Shown: positions 15,535 through 22,757 of the stretch, one piece after another
Layout of the letters: each line of letters opens with the position of its first letter
Position numbering within the stretch: the stretch's first letter is position 1
Assembly (NCBI RefSeq): GCF_001661675.2
Contig: NZ_CP019602.1
Location: 2,891,501-2,955,500, forward strand
Direction of reading: 5' to 3'
DNA: 64,000 nt
From: Croceicoccus marinus
GTDB taxonomy: Bacteria > Pseudomonadota > Alphaproteobacteria > Sphingomonadales > Sphingomonadaceae
The notes under the pieces: model-generated
Told to the model about the DNA's origin: nothing
The model's input: only the letters and a program-made list of their open reading frames with translations
Databases searched by the model: none
Made by a program: the position numbers and the translations under genes

Positions 15535-16518
15535 ATGGACGCCCCCGCCACCGCCCCCCTCTCGCGCGAGGAGCGTTCGCGCCTGACGCGCAGCGCCGCC
15601 ATCGCCAGCACCACCGTGGCGGCGCTGCTGCTGTCGCTCAAGATCTATGCCGCATGGCGCACCGGGTCCGCCGCGATGCTGGGCAGCCTGGCCGATACCG
15701 CGCTCGACATCATTGCCAGCCTGTCGACGCTGGTGGGGGTCTGGGTGGCTTCGCAGCCCGCGGACCACGACCACCGCTTCGGCCACGGCAAGGCCGAGGC
15801 GCTGACCGCGCTGGTTCAGGTGGTGCTGATCTCGATCTCTGCCGTTGGCATCGCGGCGCGCGCGGTCCAGCAATGGCTGGGCGGCGTTCGCCCGGAAGAG
15901 GCGGAGACGGGGATCGCGGTCTCGGTCATCGCGTTGCTGGCCACTTTCGCGCTGCTGGCGTGGCAGAGGCATGTCATCAAGCGCACCAGCAGCGTCGCGA
16001 TCCGCACCGATCATGTCCATTACCAGTCCGACGTGCTGCTCAACCTAGGCGTGATCGCGGCGCTGGCACTGGATAGCTGGACCGGCTTTTCGGGCGCCGA
16101 TCCGCTGTTCGCGCTGGCAATCGCGGGCTGGCTGGCATGGAACGCCTTCCAGGCCTCGCGCGAGGCGGTGGACAATCTGATGGACAAGGAATGGCCCGTC
16201 GAGAAGCGCGAGCGGCTGCTGGAGGTCATCCGCGGCACGCCGGGGCTGGAGGGCGTGCACGATCTGCGCACCCGCACCAGCGGCGACCGCGATTTCGCGC
16301 AGTTCCACGTGTGGGTGGATGGCGACATGACGGTGCGCGACGCGCATGACGTGATGGACCGCATCGAAGCCCAGCTCGAGCACGAGTTTCCCGGCACCGA
16401 GTTCCTGATCCACCCCGATCCCGACGGGCTGCGCGAAGGCGGCGCCTATGCCTCGGTCGATCTGCTGGAAACCGGCCCCGACCCCGAATTGCTCCCACCG
16501 ACAGAAGCGAGACCCTGA
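15535..16518 (+). CDS. fieF: Cation diffusion facilitator, FieF/ZitB type metal exporter
   Basis: 327 residues. Six transmembrane segments (about 20-200) are followed by a cytoplasmic ferredoxin-like CDF domain (about 210-300). Metal-site residues match FieF: DxxxD in SLADTALDIIAS (TM2) and HxxxD in DHVHYQSDVLLN (TM5); the motif DHDHRFGHGKAEAL lies between TM2 and TM3. It exports divalent cations (Fe, Zn or Cd) by proton antiport. The C-terminal tail extends about 20 residues past the domain. Its stop overlaps the ATG of the PhzF-like gene by one base (TGATG). Confidence 0.9.
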   Translation: MDAPATAPLSREERSRLTRSAAIASTTVAALLLSLKIYAAWRTGSAAMLGSLADTALDIIASLSTLVGVWVASQPADHDHRFGHGKAEALTALVQVVLISISAVGIAARAVQQWLGGVRPEEAETGIAVSVIALLATFALLAWQRHVIKRTSSVAIRTDHVHYQSDVLLNLGVIAALALDSWTGFSGADPLFALAIAGWLAWNAFQASREAVDNLMDKEWPVEKRERLLEVIRGTPGLEGVHDLRTRTSGDRDFAQFHVWVDGDMTVRDAHDVMDRIEAQLEHEFPGTEFLIHPDPDGLREGGAYASVDLLETGPDPELLPPTEARP

Positions 16519-17312
16519 TGCCCGCGATCCCTTACTGGCATGTCGATGCGTTCAGCAGCGCGGCATTCGGCGGCAACCAGGCCGCGGTGATGCTGTGGGA
16601 AGACGATTTTCCGCCCGACGAGATCATGCGCAGCATCGGCGAGGAGAACAATTTCGCCGAGACCGCTTTCGTGGTCCCGTGCGACACGCCCGAGGCCGAC
16701 TGGCATTTGCGCTGGTTCACCCCCGAATGCGAGATTCGCCTGTGCGGCCATGCGACACTGGCGGCGGGCCATGTGCTATTGGAGCAGGGCGCGGGCAGTC
16801 CGGTCCGGTTTCTGACGCGGCAGGCAGGCGTGCTGACCGTGCAGCGGGGCGAAGGCGGCTATGAGCTGGCGCTGCCCGCCATCGCCACCATGCCGGGCGA
16901 ATGGCCCGAGGCCGTCGCGGCGCTGGGTGCTGGCCCGCAACTGATCCGCCGCTCCCCCGATGGATACAATGTGTTCCTGTTCGAGAGCGAGGCGGCGGTG
17001 CGCGCGCTTGCGCCCGACTTCGGCGCGCTTGCGGCCATGGGCGACCACCAGTTCATCTGCACCGCGCCCGGAAATGACACCGATGTGGTCAGCCGCGTGT
17101 TCGTCCCCGGCGCGGGCGTGCCCGAGGACAGCGTCACCGGATCGGCCCATGCTGTGTTGACGCCGTTCTGGGCCGAGCGGCTGGGCCGAAGCGAGTTCAC
17201 CGCGTATCAGGCCTCGCGCCGCGGCGGCCTGCTGACCTGCAGGCTCGATGGCGCCACCGCCTGGCTGGGCGGCCCCTGCGTGACCGTGGTGGAGGGCATG
17301 TTCCGCTATTGA
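16518..17312 (+). CDS. PhzF family isomerase/epimerase-like protein
   Basis: 264 residues, diaminopimelate-epimerase fold in two halves. Conserved elements are the N-terminal VDAFSSAAFGGNQAAV, the catalytic-glutamate segment EENNFAETAFV, ECEIRLCGHATLAAGHVLL, and the second-half phosphate loop EDSVTGSAHAVL. Cellular substrates of most PhzF-like proteins (YddE group) are unknown, and no phenazine genes are nearby. It is translationally coupled to the CDF transporter by a 1-nt overlap. It ends 7 nt inside the convergent serine hydrolase gene. Confidence 0.9.
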   Translation: MPAIPYWHVDAFSSAAFGGNQAAVMLWEDDFPPDEIMRSIGEENNFAETAFVVPCDTPEADWHLRWFTPECEIRLCGHATLAAGHVLLEQGAGSPVRFLTRQAGVLTVQRGEGGYELALPAIATMPGEWPEAVAALGAGPQLIRRSPDGYNVFLFESEAAVRALAPDFGALAAMGDHQFICTAPGNDTDVVSRVFVPGAGVPEDSVTGSAHAVLTPFWAERLGRSEFTAYQASRRGGLLTCRLDGATAWLGGPCVTVVEGMFRY

Positions 17313-18442
17313 GCGGGAAACAGCTCGGCCAGGGAAAGCATCCGGTCGTTCAGAGCAGCCTGCTGCTCGGCCGAGCTATAGCCCAGCCGGACCACCGTCA
17401 GCCTGCGCGACGGGATGACCAGTATATATTGCCCCCGGTGGCCCAGCGCCGCGACCGCATCCTGCGGTCCGCGCCCGCCGAAGACGACTTCGTTGCGGCC
17501 CTCTTCCCTTGCCCGGTTGCGCCACAGATGCGCGCCATAGGCGCCGTCCGCCGGATTGCTGCCGCCCATGAAGGCGATCCAGCCGCGCGGCACGATGCGC
17601 ACGCCGTCCGCGACGCCGCCCTGCCGGATCAGCTCGCCGATCTTCGCCCAGTCGCCGGCGCCCGCATGGAACATCGCGCCGCCGATCAGCGTGCCGGTCG
17701 CATCATATTCGCCGCGCATGCTGGACAGGCCCAACGGTTCGTAGAGGCGGCTTTCCAGCCAGCCCTGCATTGCCGCCTGCCGCGCCTGCGGATCCTCGCT
17801 CTGCGTCAGCGTGCGCGCGGCGATGTCGGAGAGGATCTGCGTTTCCGCGGTGGAATAGGCGTATTGCGTGCCCGGATCATGGTCGAGCGGCTGGGTCAGC
17901 GCGTAATGCGCCATGTCGTCGCGCCCGTCGCGATAGAGCATGCGCGCGGTGTCGCTGGCATAGGCAGGGTCGGCGATCTCGGCATGGCGAAGGCCCGACC
18001 GCATCTGCAGCAGATGGCGCAGGGTTATCGACCCGCGCGGATCGCCGGGCCGCTGCCAGCGCTCCACCGGCGCAGGCGCGTCAAGCGCGAGCGAACCGTC
18101 GGCGACCATCATGCCGATCATCAGCCCGGTGACCGTCTTCGACAGCGACCAGCCAAGCTGCGGCGTGTCCGCCGTGAACCCCTCGCCATAGCGCTGCGCC
18201 ACGGGCTCGCCGTCGTACAGCACCAGCAGCGCGCGGGTTTCGCCCACCGCTTCCGCGTCGAACAGCCCGTCCACCGCATAGGCGAGCGCGGTGCGATTGG
18301 CCCCGTCCGTCTGACGCACGGCGGCCAGCGATTCGTCCGATGGCGGCGCGACTTCGCGATCCGCCGAGGATCCGCAGGCGGACAGCGATAAGGCGGCGGC
18401 AAATGCGATCAGCCACTTGTGGCGGGAAAGGGCGCAGGGCAT
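17306..18442 (-). CDS. Lipoprotein serine hydrolase, beta-lactamase class C/esterase family
   Basis: 378 residues. A lipoprotein signal peptide ends in LSLSACGSS, and a beta-lactamase/penicillin-binding transpeptidase-like domain follows. The active-site Ser-x-x-Lys is in GWSLSKTVTG, the second motif is Tyr-containing (QYAYSTAET), and the third region is probably GHRGQ near the C-terminus. Family members are esterases, D-aminopeptidases or lactamases, and the substrate is not predictable. ATG at 18442 is chosen because it begins the signal peptide; the frame stays open further upstream but opposite the next gene. It converges with phzF (7-nt overlap) and is divergent from the 122-residue protein. 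Confidence 0.87.
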   Translation of the reverse strand: MPCALSRHKWLIAFAAALSLSACGSSADREVAPPSDESLAAVRQTDGANRTALAYAVDGLFDAEAVGETRALLVLYDGEPVAQRYGEGFTADTPQLGWSLSKTVTGLMIGMMVADGSLALDAPAPVERWQRPGDPRGSITLRHLLQMRSGLRHAEIADPAYASDTARMLYRDGRDDMAHYALTQPLDHDPGTQYAYSTAETQILSDIAARTLTQSEDPQARQAAMQGWLESRLYEPLGLSSMRGEYDATGTLIGGAMFHAGAGDWAKIGELIRQGGVADGVRIVPRGWIAFMGGSNPADGAYGAHLWRNRAREEGRNEVVFGGRGPQDAVAALGHRGQYILVIPSRRLTVVRLGYSSAEQQAALNDRMLSLAELFPAQ

Positions 18443-18469
18443 CAGGCGCGTCTGATCCGCCCGCGCCCG

Positions 18470-18838
18470 ATGAAAGGCAAGATTGAAGTGAGCAGCCCTG
18501 TGGAAACGAAGCGGCGCGGCTGGCGCGGGCTGTGGCTGGCGGTGCCGGTCGTGGCGGTGCCGACGCTGGGCTGGGTGGCGGCGACCCGCGGGCCGGGCCT
18601 TGCCGAACAGGCGCAGGCGGGCACTGATTTCGGCGCGCGGATCGCCTGTTCGTGCCATTTCGTCGAGGGGCGGCCCATCGACCAGTGCCGTGCCGATTTC
18701 GAACCGGGCATGACGATGGTCAGGCTTTCGGTCGAGGAGGAAACGCAGGCGGTGACCGCCAGCGTGCCGATGCTGGCATCGACGCGCGCGACCTATCGCG
18801 AGGGCTGGGGCTGTCTGCTGGAGCCGTGGGACGGCTAG
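18470..18838 (+). CDS. Small single-pass protein with a CxC-x10-C motif
   Basis: 122 residues. A basic N-terminus (ETKRRGWRG) and one hydrophobic helix (about residues 20-38) precede an extracytoplasmic domain with three cysteines (IACSCHFVEGRPIDQC) and a fourth near the end (WGCLLEP). The even number of cysteines suggests disulfides or metal binding. It is divergent from the serine hydrolase gene by 27 nt, which hints at a shared promoter region. GTG at 18488, with AAGG 10 nt upstream, is an alternative start. I do not recognise the family. Confidence 0.6.
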   Translation: MKGKIEVSSPVETKRRGWRGLWLAVPVVAVPTLGWVAATRGPGLAEQAQAGTDFGARIACSCHFVEGRPIDQCRADFEPGMTMVRLSVEEETQAVTASVPMLASTRATYREGWGCLLEPWDG

Positions 18839-18848
18839 GGCTGGGGGC

Positions 18849-20009
18849 TCAATCGGCCGCGAACGTCTCTTCGATCCAGCCGCCGCCGACGACGCGGTCG
18901 CCAGCATAGATCACCGCAGCCTGCCCCGGCGCGACGCCATATTCGGGCTGCGCGAAGCGGATCAACACTTCGCCTCCGCCGCCGATCGCGCCGTCCAGCG
19001 TGACCGGCACGGGCTTCGCCAGCGATCGGACCTTGGCGGTCAGCCCCCCTGGCGGAACGGGGCCGATGCGGTTGGTTTCGGCCACGCGCATCGCGCCGAC
19101 GGCCAGCAGGCGTTTCGGTCCCACCACCACGGCATTGTTTCCGGCATCGATCCGGATGACATAAAGCGGTTCGGGCTGGCCGCCGATCTCGATCCCGCGG
19201 CGCTGGCCGACCGTGTAGTGCACGATGCCGCGATGGCGGCCCAATGTCTCGCCGGTTTCGGCATGCACGATGTCGCCCGTATCCCCCGCCTCGGGCCGCA
19301 GCTTCTTGACCAGCGAGGCGTAATCGCCGTCGGGCACGAAGCAGATGTCCTGGCTGTCGGGCTTGGCGGCAACGCCAAGGCCCAGCGTCTGCGCGATGCG
19401 GCGCACGTCCACCTTGGGCAGGCCGCCCAGCGGAAAGCGCAGGAAATCCAGCTGGTCCTCGGTCGTGGCATAGAGGAAATAGCTCTGGTCGCGGGCCGGG
19501 TCGTGGGCGCGGTGCAGTTCGGGGCCGGCGCTGCCCATCACGCGGCGCACGTAATGGCCGGTGGCAAGGCAATCCGCTCCCAGTTCGCGCGCCATCCTGA
19601 ACAGGTCGGTGAACTTGGGTCCCATGTTGCAGCGGATGCAGGGAATCGGGGTGCGGCCCTGCAGATATTCGTCGGCGAACCCGTCGATCACGCTTTCGCG
19701 AAAGCTGCTTTCATGGTCGAACACGTAATGCGCGATGCCAAGCCGGTCGGCCACCGCGCGTGCATCGCGAATGTCGTCGCCAGCACAGCACGCCCCCTTG
19801 CGCTTTACCGCCTCGCCATGGTCGTAGAGCTGCAGCGTGACGCCGATCACCTCGGCCCCGGTCTGGGCAGCCAGCGCCGCCACGACAGAGGAATCGACGC
19901 CGCCCGACATGGCGACGACGATGCGCCGGGCCTGCATCGGGCCGGGCAGGTCGAAAAGGGCGGCCGGATCGAGCGACTCGCCGGCGTAATCGGTCATCGG
20001 GGCATTCAT
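18849..20009 (-). CDS. mnmA: tRNA-specific 2-thiouridylase MnmA
   Basis: 386 residues. ATP pyrophosphatase PP-loop in [17 protein letters not shown] (about residues 23-39), the two catalytic cysteines in [10 protein letters not shown] and [11 protein letters not shown], and the tRNA-binding/beta-barrel sequences [16 protein letters not shown] and [10 protein letters not shown] at the end. It makes the s2U modification at the wobble position of Glu, Gln and Lys tRNAs using sulfur relayed from a cysteine desulfurase. ATG at 20009 (MNAPMTDY) is preferred, with 20024 (MGCRIM) possible; the long upstream extension is not coding. The N-terminal leader is slightly longer than in E. coli. Confidence 0.95.
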   Translation of the reverse strand: MNAPMTDYAGESLDPAALFDLPGPMQARRIVVAMSGGVDSSVVAALAAQTGAEVIGVTLQLYDHGEAVKRKGACCAGDDIRDARAVADRLGIAHYVFDHESSFRESVIDGFADEYLQGRTPIPCIRCNMGPKFTDLFRMARELGADCLATGHYVRRVMGSAGPELHRAHDPARDQSYFLYATTEDQLDFLRFPLGGLPKVDVRRIAQTLGLGVAAKPDSQDICFVPDGDYASLVKKLRPEAGDTGDIVHAETGETLGRHRGIVHYTVGQRRGIEIGGQPEPLYVIRIDAGNNAVVVGPKRLLAVGAMRVAETNRIGPVPPGGLTAKVRSLAKPVPVTLDGAIGGGGEVLIRFAQPEYGVAPGQAAVIYAGDRVVGGGWIEETFAAD

Positions 20010-20126
20010 GATGCGACAGCCCATACACGGCGGCGGCCGGCTGATAAACCGTCGAGGCAGCCGGTTTCGGAAACGCCTAGGCGCTTTACAGGATGCGCCT
20101 TTACGATTTGTTGACCAACTGCGGCC

Positions 20127-20642
20127 ATGCTGACAGCCATGTTCGCTAGATTCCCCAATTTGCCCGCGACGGACCGGACGGGATCGCCCCGTACGGAAGG
20201 CGCGGCGGACGGGGCGGCGCGCGAGACGGCGGGCGGGGGCGATGGCGACGTGCCGGACGGCAAAGCGCATGACATGGCCGGTCACGGGGCGCGGCTATTG
20301 GACTGGCACTCGCTGCGCGCCAGGCTGAGCGCCGAGCGCGACCTGCGCGGCGCCATGCGGGGAGAGAACGAGGCGATGGCCGGCTGGATCCGCGCCGAGG
20401 GCAGTTTCGACCCGCGTGCGGCGGAAGCGCTGTTCGGCCACGGGCATGTCGACCAGAATCCAGCCTATTCAACCATCTACGGATCCGGCCATGCGACAAG
20501 TTCCTGGCCGGACGACAAAAATTCCGGACTTTCCGGGTCTCGTTTACCCGATCCTAAGCCTTCGAGATTTAACGATGGGTCGGGATGCAGCAGGCCGATA
20601 TCTGGCGGCGGTTCGGCATCCGGCATGAATATCGAGGACTAG
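20127..20642 (+). CDS. Hypothetical protein immediately upstream of sciP
   Basis: 171 residues, low complexity at both ends (Gly/Ala/Asp-rich N-terminus, Ser/Gly-rich C-terminus). A central helical segment ([19 protein letters not shown], about residues 59-77) resembles a short motif I associate with small sphingomonad proteins encoded next to sciP. Its TAG stop abuts the sciP ATG (TAGATG), so the two are probably one transcript with coupled translation. Starts at 20127 or 20139 are both possible. The C-terminal third may diverge from relatives. Function unknown. Confidence 0.55.
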   Translation: MLTAMFARFPNLPATDRTGSPRTEGAADGAARETAGGGDGDVPDGKAHDMAGHGARLLDWHSLRARLSAERDLRGAMRGENEAMAGWIRAEGSFDPRAAEALFGHGHVDQNPAYSTIYGSGHATSSWPDDKNSGLSGSRLPDPKPSRFNDGSGCSRPISGGGSASGMNIED

Positions 20643-20942
20643 ATGATCGAGAACCAGGACATCAGGCCATCAATGGTGATCGGACCGCTTGGCGAACCGC
20701 TCACGATTGACGACCTGCCCCCTCCTTCCACCAAACGATGGATCGTTCGCCGCAAGGCGGAAGTTGTCGCCGCGGTGAACGGCGGCCTGTTGTCGATCGA
20801 TGACGCCTGTGCACGCTATGACCTGACGCTCGAGGAGTTTGCTTCGTGGCAGCGGGCCGTGGAGCGGTCGGGCATGAAAGGGCTGCGCGTTACCCGGATC
20901 CAGCATTATCGCGATCTTTACGAGCGCCAGATGAAATACTGA
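20643..20942 (+). CDS. sciP: CtrA inhibitor SciP (DUF1153)
   Basis: 99 residues, matching the SciP family almost throughout: GPLGEPLTIDDLPPP, TKRWIVRRKAEVVAAVNGG, a helix-turn-helix in LLSIDDACARYDLTLEEFAS, and GLRVTRIQHYRDL. In Caulobacter, SciP binds DNA-bound CtrA after chromosome replication begins and blocks transcription of CtrA targets, so it belongs to the alphaproteobacterial cell-cycle circuit. It starts directly after the upstream stop, with Shine-Dalgarno GAGGA 4 nt before the ATG. No perfect CtrA box (TTAA-N7-TTAA) was seen upstream. Confidence 0.92.
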   Translation: MIENQDIRPSMVIGPLGEPLTIDDLPPPSTKRWIVRRKAEVVAAVNGGLLSIDDACARYDLTLEEFASWQRAVERSGMKGLRVTRIQHYRDLYERQMKY

Positions 20943-20986
20943 TTCCCGCCGATGTAATATCCTTGCCAGAAACGTTAGGGTGCCCC

Positions 20987-21011
20987 GGAACATCCGGGTA
21001 ACGCAGCCGTT
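20987..21011 (+). promoter_or_regulatory. EcfG-type general stress promoter (GGAAC-N16-CGTT)
   Basis: GGAAC at 20987-20991 and CGTT at 21008-21011, separated by exactly 16 nt, match the consensus bound by EcfG sigma factors of the alphaproteobacterial general stress response. It lies about 30 nt ahead of a GlsB/YmgE-type stress protein gene, and the distance suits a transcript start near 21018. Confidence 0.7.
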
Positions 21012-21041
21012 CTGCTCCCAACAATTGGAAGGAGAACTGCC

Positions 21042-21308
21042 ATGGGTTGGATTATCGCACTTATCGTGGGCGGTGTGGCCGGCTGGCTTGCCAGCATGGT
21101 CATGAACCGGGATGCCTCGATGGGCATCTTCTGGAATATCGTCGTAGGCTGCATCGGTTCGCTGATCGGCAACGCACTGGCCGGACCGCTGCTTGGCGTG
21201 GGCGGAAGCGTTCAGGAATTCTCGCTTGTCGGACTGATCATCGCCTTCATCGGTGCGGTCGTTCTGCTTGCGATCGTTAACCTGATCCAGCGTGGCCGTG
21301 TCCGCTAA
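21042..21308 (+). CDS. GlsB/YeaQ/YmgE family stress-response membrane protein
   Basis: 88 residues, almost entirely hydrophobic, with three transmembrane helices and the glycine-rich family pattern (GGVAGWLASMVM, GCIGSLIGNALAGPLLG). It belongs to the transglycosylase-associated (Transgly_assoc) family, small inner-membrane proteins induced by acid, osmotic or general stress; the biochemical function is unknown. A strong Shine-Dalgarno (AAGGAG) lies 7 nt ahead of the ATG. The EcfG-type promoter upstream fits stress induction, and a stable hairpin downstream probably ends the transcript. Confidence 0.93.
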   Translation: MGWIIALIVGGVAGWLASMVMNRDASMGIFWNIVVGCIGSLIGNALAGPLLGVGGSVQEFSLVGLIIAFIGAVVLLAIVNLIQRGRVR

Positions 21309-21334
21309 ACACCGGACGAACGACTGATTCCGCT

Positions 21335-21358
21335 CTGCGAAACGCAATTGTTTCGCAG
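21335..21358 (+). terminator. Perfect 9-bp hairpin after the GlsB/YmgE gene
   Basis: CTGCGAAAC (21335-21343), a 6-nt loop and GTTTCGCAG (21350-21358), 27 nt past the stop. The stem is stable but no U-tract follows, so its role as terminator or 3' stabiliser is open. Confidence 0.5.
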
Positions 21359-21376
21359 CGCGGCAAGTGATAACAG

Positions 21377-21424
21377 CCGAAATCAACGATGGGCTCCGTG
21401 GTGACTGCGGGCCCATCGTTTCGG
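21377..21424. terminator. Second long inverted repeat between the stress gene and the RND genes
   Basis: AACGATGGGC (21385-21394) and GCCCATCGTT (21411-21420) form a perfect 10-bp stem with a 16-nt loop, extended by an outer CCGA/TCGG pairing. It could be a terminator-like structure or an operator for the efflux genes that follow. Confidence 0.4.
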
Positions 21425-21535
21425 CGTAAGTGCTCCGGTTCTGGAACGGGCGCCCAAGCCTTCGACCGCCAACCGACGGGAACGGTCGGCGTGTTCTCAT
21501 AGCCGCCTTGGACGGGTGGCAGCAGGCGACCGATC

Positions 21536-22747
21536 ATGAACTACGACAGGTCCATAGCGACTGAAGGGGCGATTCCAGCGATGCATGACCGGGTGGCCGA
21601 CAGCGACCTATCCGAATTCGGCACGCCCGAAGACGATGGCGGGCGCAAGAAGCGCCGCATCGTCATCATCATCGTCGCCGCAGCCGTCCTGGCCGCCGTG
21701 GTCGCCTTCCTCATCTGGCAAAGTTCCGCCGCGCCCGAACAGTCGGAAGCGCAGGTTCCCATCGTGACCGTCGCCATTCCCGGCAACACCAATGTCGCGG
21801 GCGAGATTACCGCGACCGGCACCCTGGGTGCTCGCCGCCCCATGCCCATCGGGTCGGTGGGCGAAGGCGGATCGGTCAGCAACGTGCTGGTGGATGCGGG
21901 CGACTGGGTCCGCGCGGGCCAGGTCCTGGCCGTCATCGACCGTTCGGTGCAGAGCCAGCAGGCAGAGGCGCAGGCCGCGCAGGTGCAGGTCGCCCGCGCC
22001 GATGCGGAACTGGCGCAGGCCAATCTCGACCGAGCGCTCAAGCTGGTCGATCGCGGATTCATCTCCACCGCCGACGTCGATCGCCTGACCGCGACGCGCG
22101 ATGCCGCCGAGGCGCGCGTCCGCGTGGCGCAGGCGACGTTGGGCGAATTGCGCGCCCGCAACGCGCGGCTGAGCATCGTGGCGCCTGCGGGCGGGCTGGT
22201 GCTGGAGCGCAATGTCGAGCGTGGGCAGGTCGTCGGCGCCGGCGGCACGCCCCTGTTCGTTCTTGCCCGCGGCGGCGAAATGGAATTGAACGCGCGGGTC
22301 AGCGAGAGCGATCTTGCCCGGCTGGCGGTCGGCGTTCCGGCCGAAGTCCGACCCGTGGGCAGCCAGGAGGTCTTCACCGGGCAGGTCTGGCAGCTTGCAC
22401 CCACCATCGACGAAGCATCGCGCCAGGGCATCGCCCGCATCGCGATGCCCTATGACAAGGCGCTGCGGCCCGGCGGTTTCGCCACGGCCAGCATCAGGTC
22501 GGGTTCGGTGACCGCGCCGATCCTGCCGGAATCGGCGATCATGTCCGATGACGAAGGCAGCTTCGTCTATGTCGTGGGCAGCGACAACACGGTCGCCCGC
22601 CAGCGGGTGGAGCTTGGCGTGGTGACGGCCCAGGGCATCACCATCGCCAGCGGACTGACCGGCAGGGAACGCGTCGTGCTGCGCGCGGGCGGCTTCCTGA
22701 GCCCGGGCGATCCGGTCAAGCCCGTTACCGCCGACAGCGACGGCTGA
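21536..22747 (+). CDS. RND efflux system periplasmic adaptor (HlyD/AcrA-like membrane fusion protein)
   Basis: 403 residues. A cytoplasmic N-terminus (about 40) is followed by a single anchor helix (RIVIIIVAAAVLAAVVAFLI, about 41-60). The membrane-fusion-protein order is visible: first lipoyl half (GSVSNVLVDAGDWVRAGQVL), an alpha-hairpin rich in Ala/Gln (about 135-215), second lipoyl half (IVAPAGGLVLERNVERGQVV), then beta-barrel domains. It bridges the inner-membrane pump and an outer-membrane TolC-type channel. It precedes the RND permease gene by 10 nt; no outer-membrane factor gene is adjacent. ATG at 21581 is an alternative start. Confidence 0.92.
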   Translation: MNYDRSIATEGAIPAMHDRVADSDLSEFGTPEDDGGRKKRRIVIIIVAAAVLAAVVAFLIWQSSAAPEQSEAQVPIVTVAIPGNTNVAGEITATGTLGARRPMPIGSVGEGGSVSNVLVDAGDWVRAGQVLAVIDRSVQSQQAEAQAAQVQVARADAELAQANLDRALKLVDRGFISTADVDRLTATRDAAEARVRVAQATLGELRARNARLSIVAPAGGLVLERNVERGQVVGAGGTPLFVLARGGEMELNARVSESDLARLAVGVPAEVRPVGSQEVFTGQVWQLAPTIDEASRQGIARIAMPYDKALRPGGFATASIRSGSVTAPILPESAIMSDDEGSFVYVVGSDNTVARQRVELGVVTAQGITIASGLTGRERVVLRAGGFLSPGDPVKPVTADSDG

Positions 22748-22757
22748 GGGCCGGACG

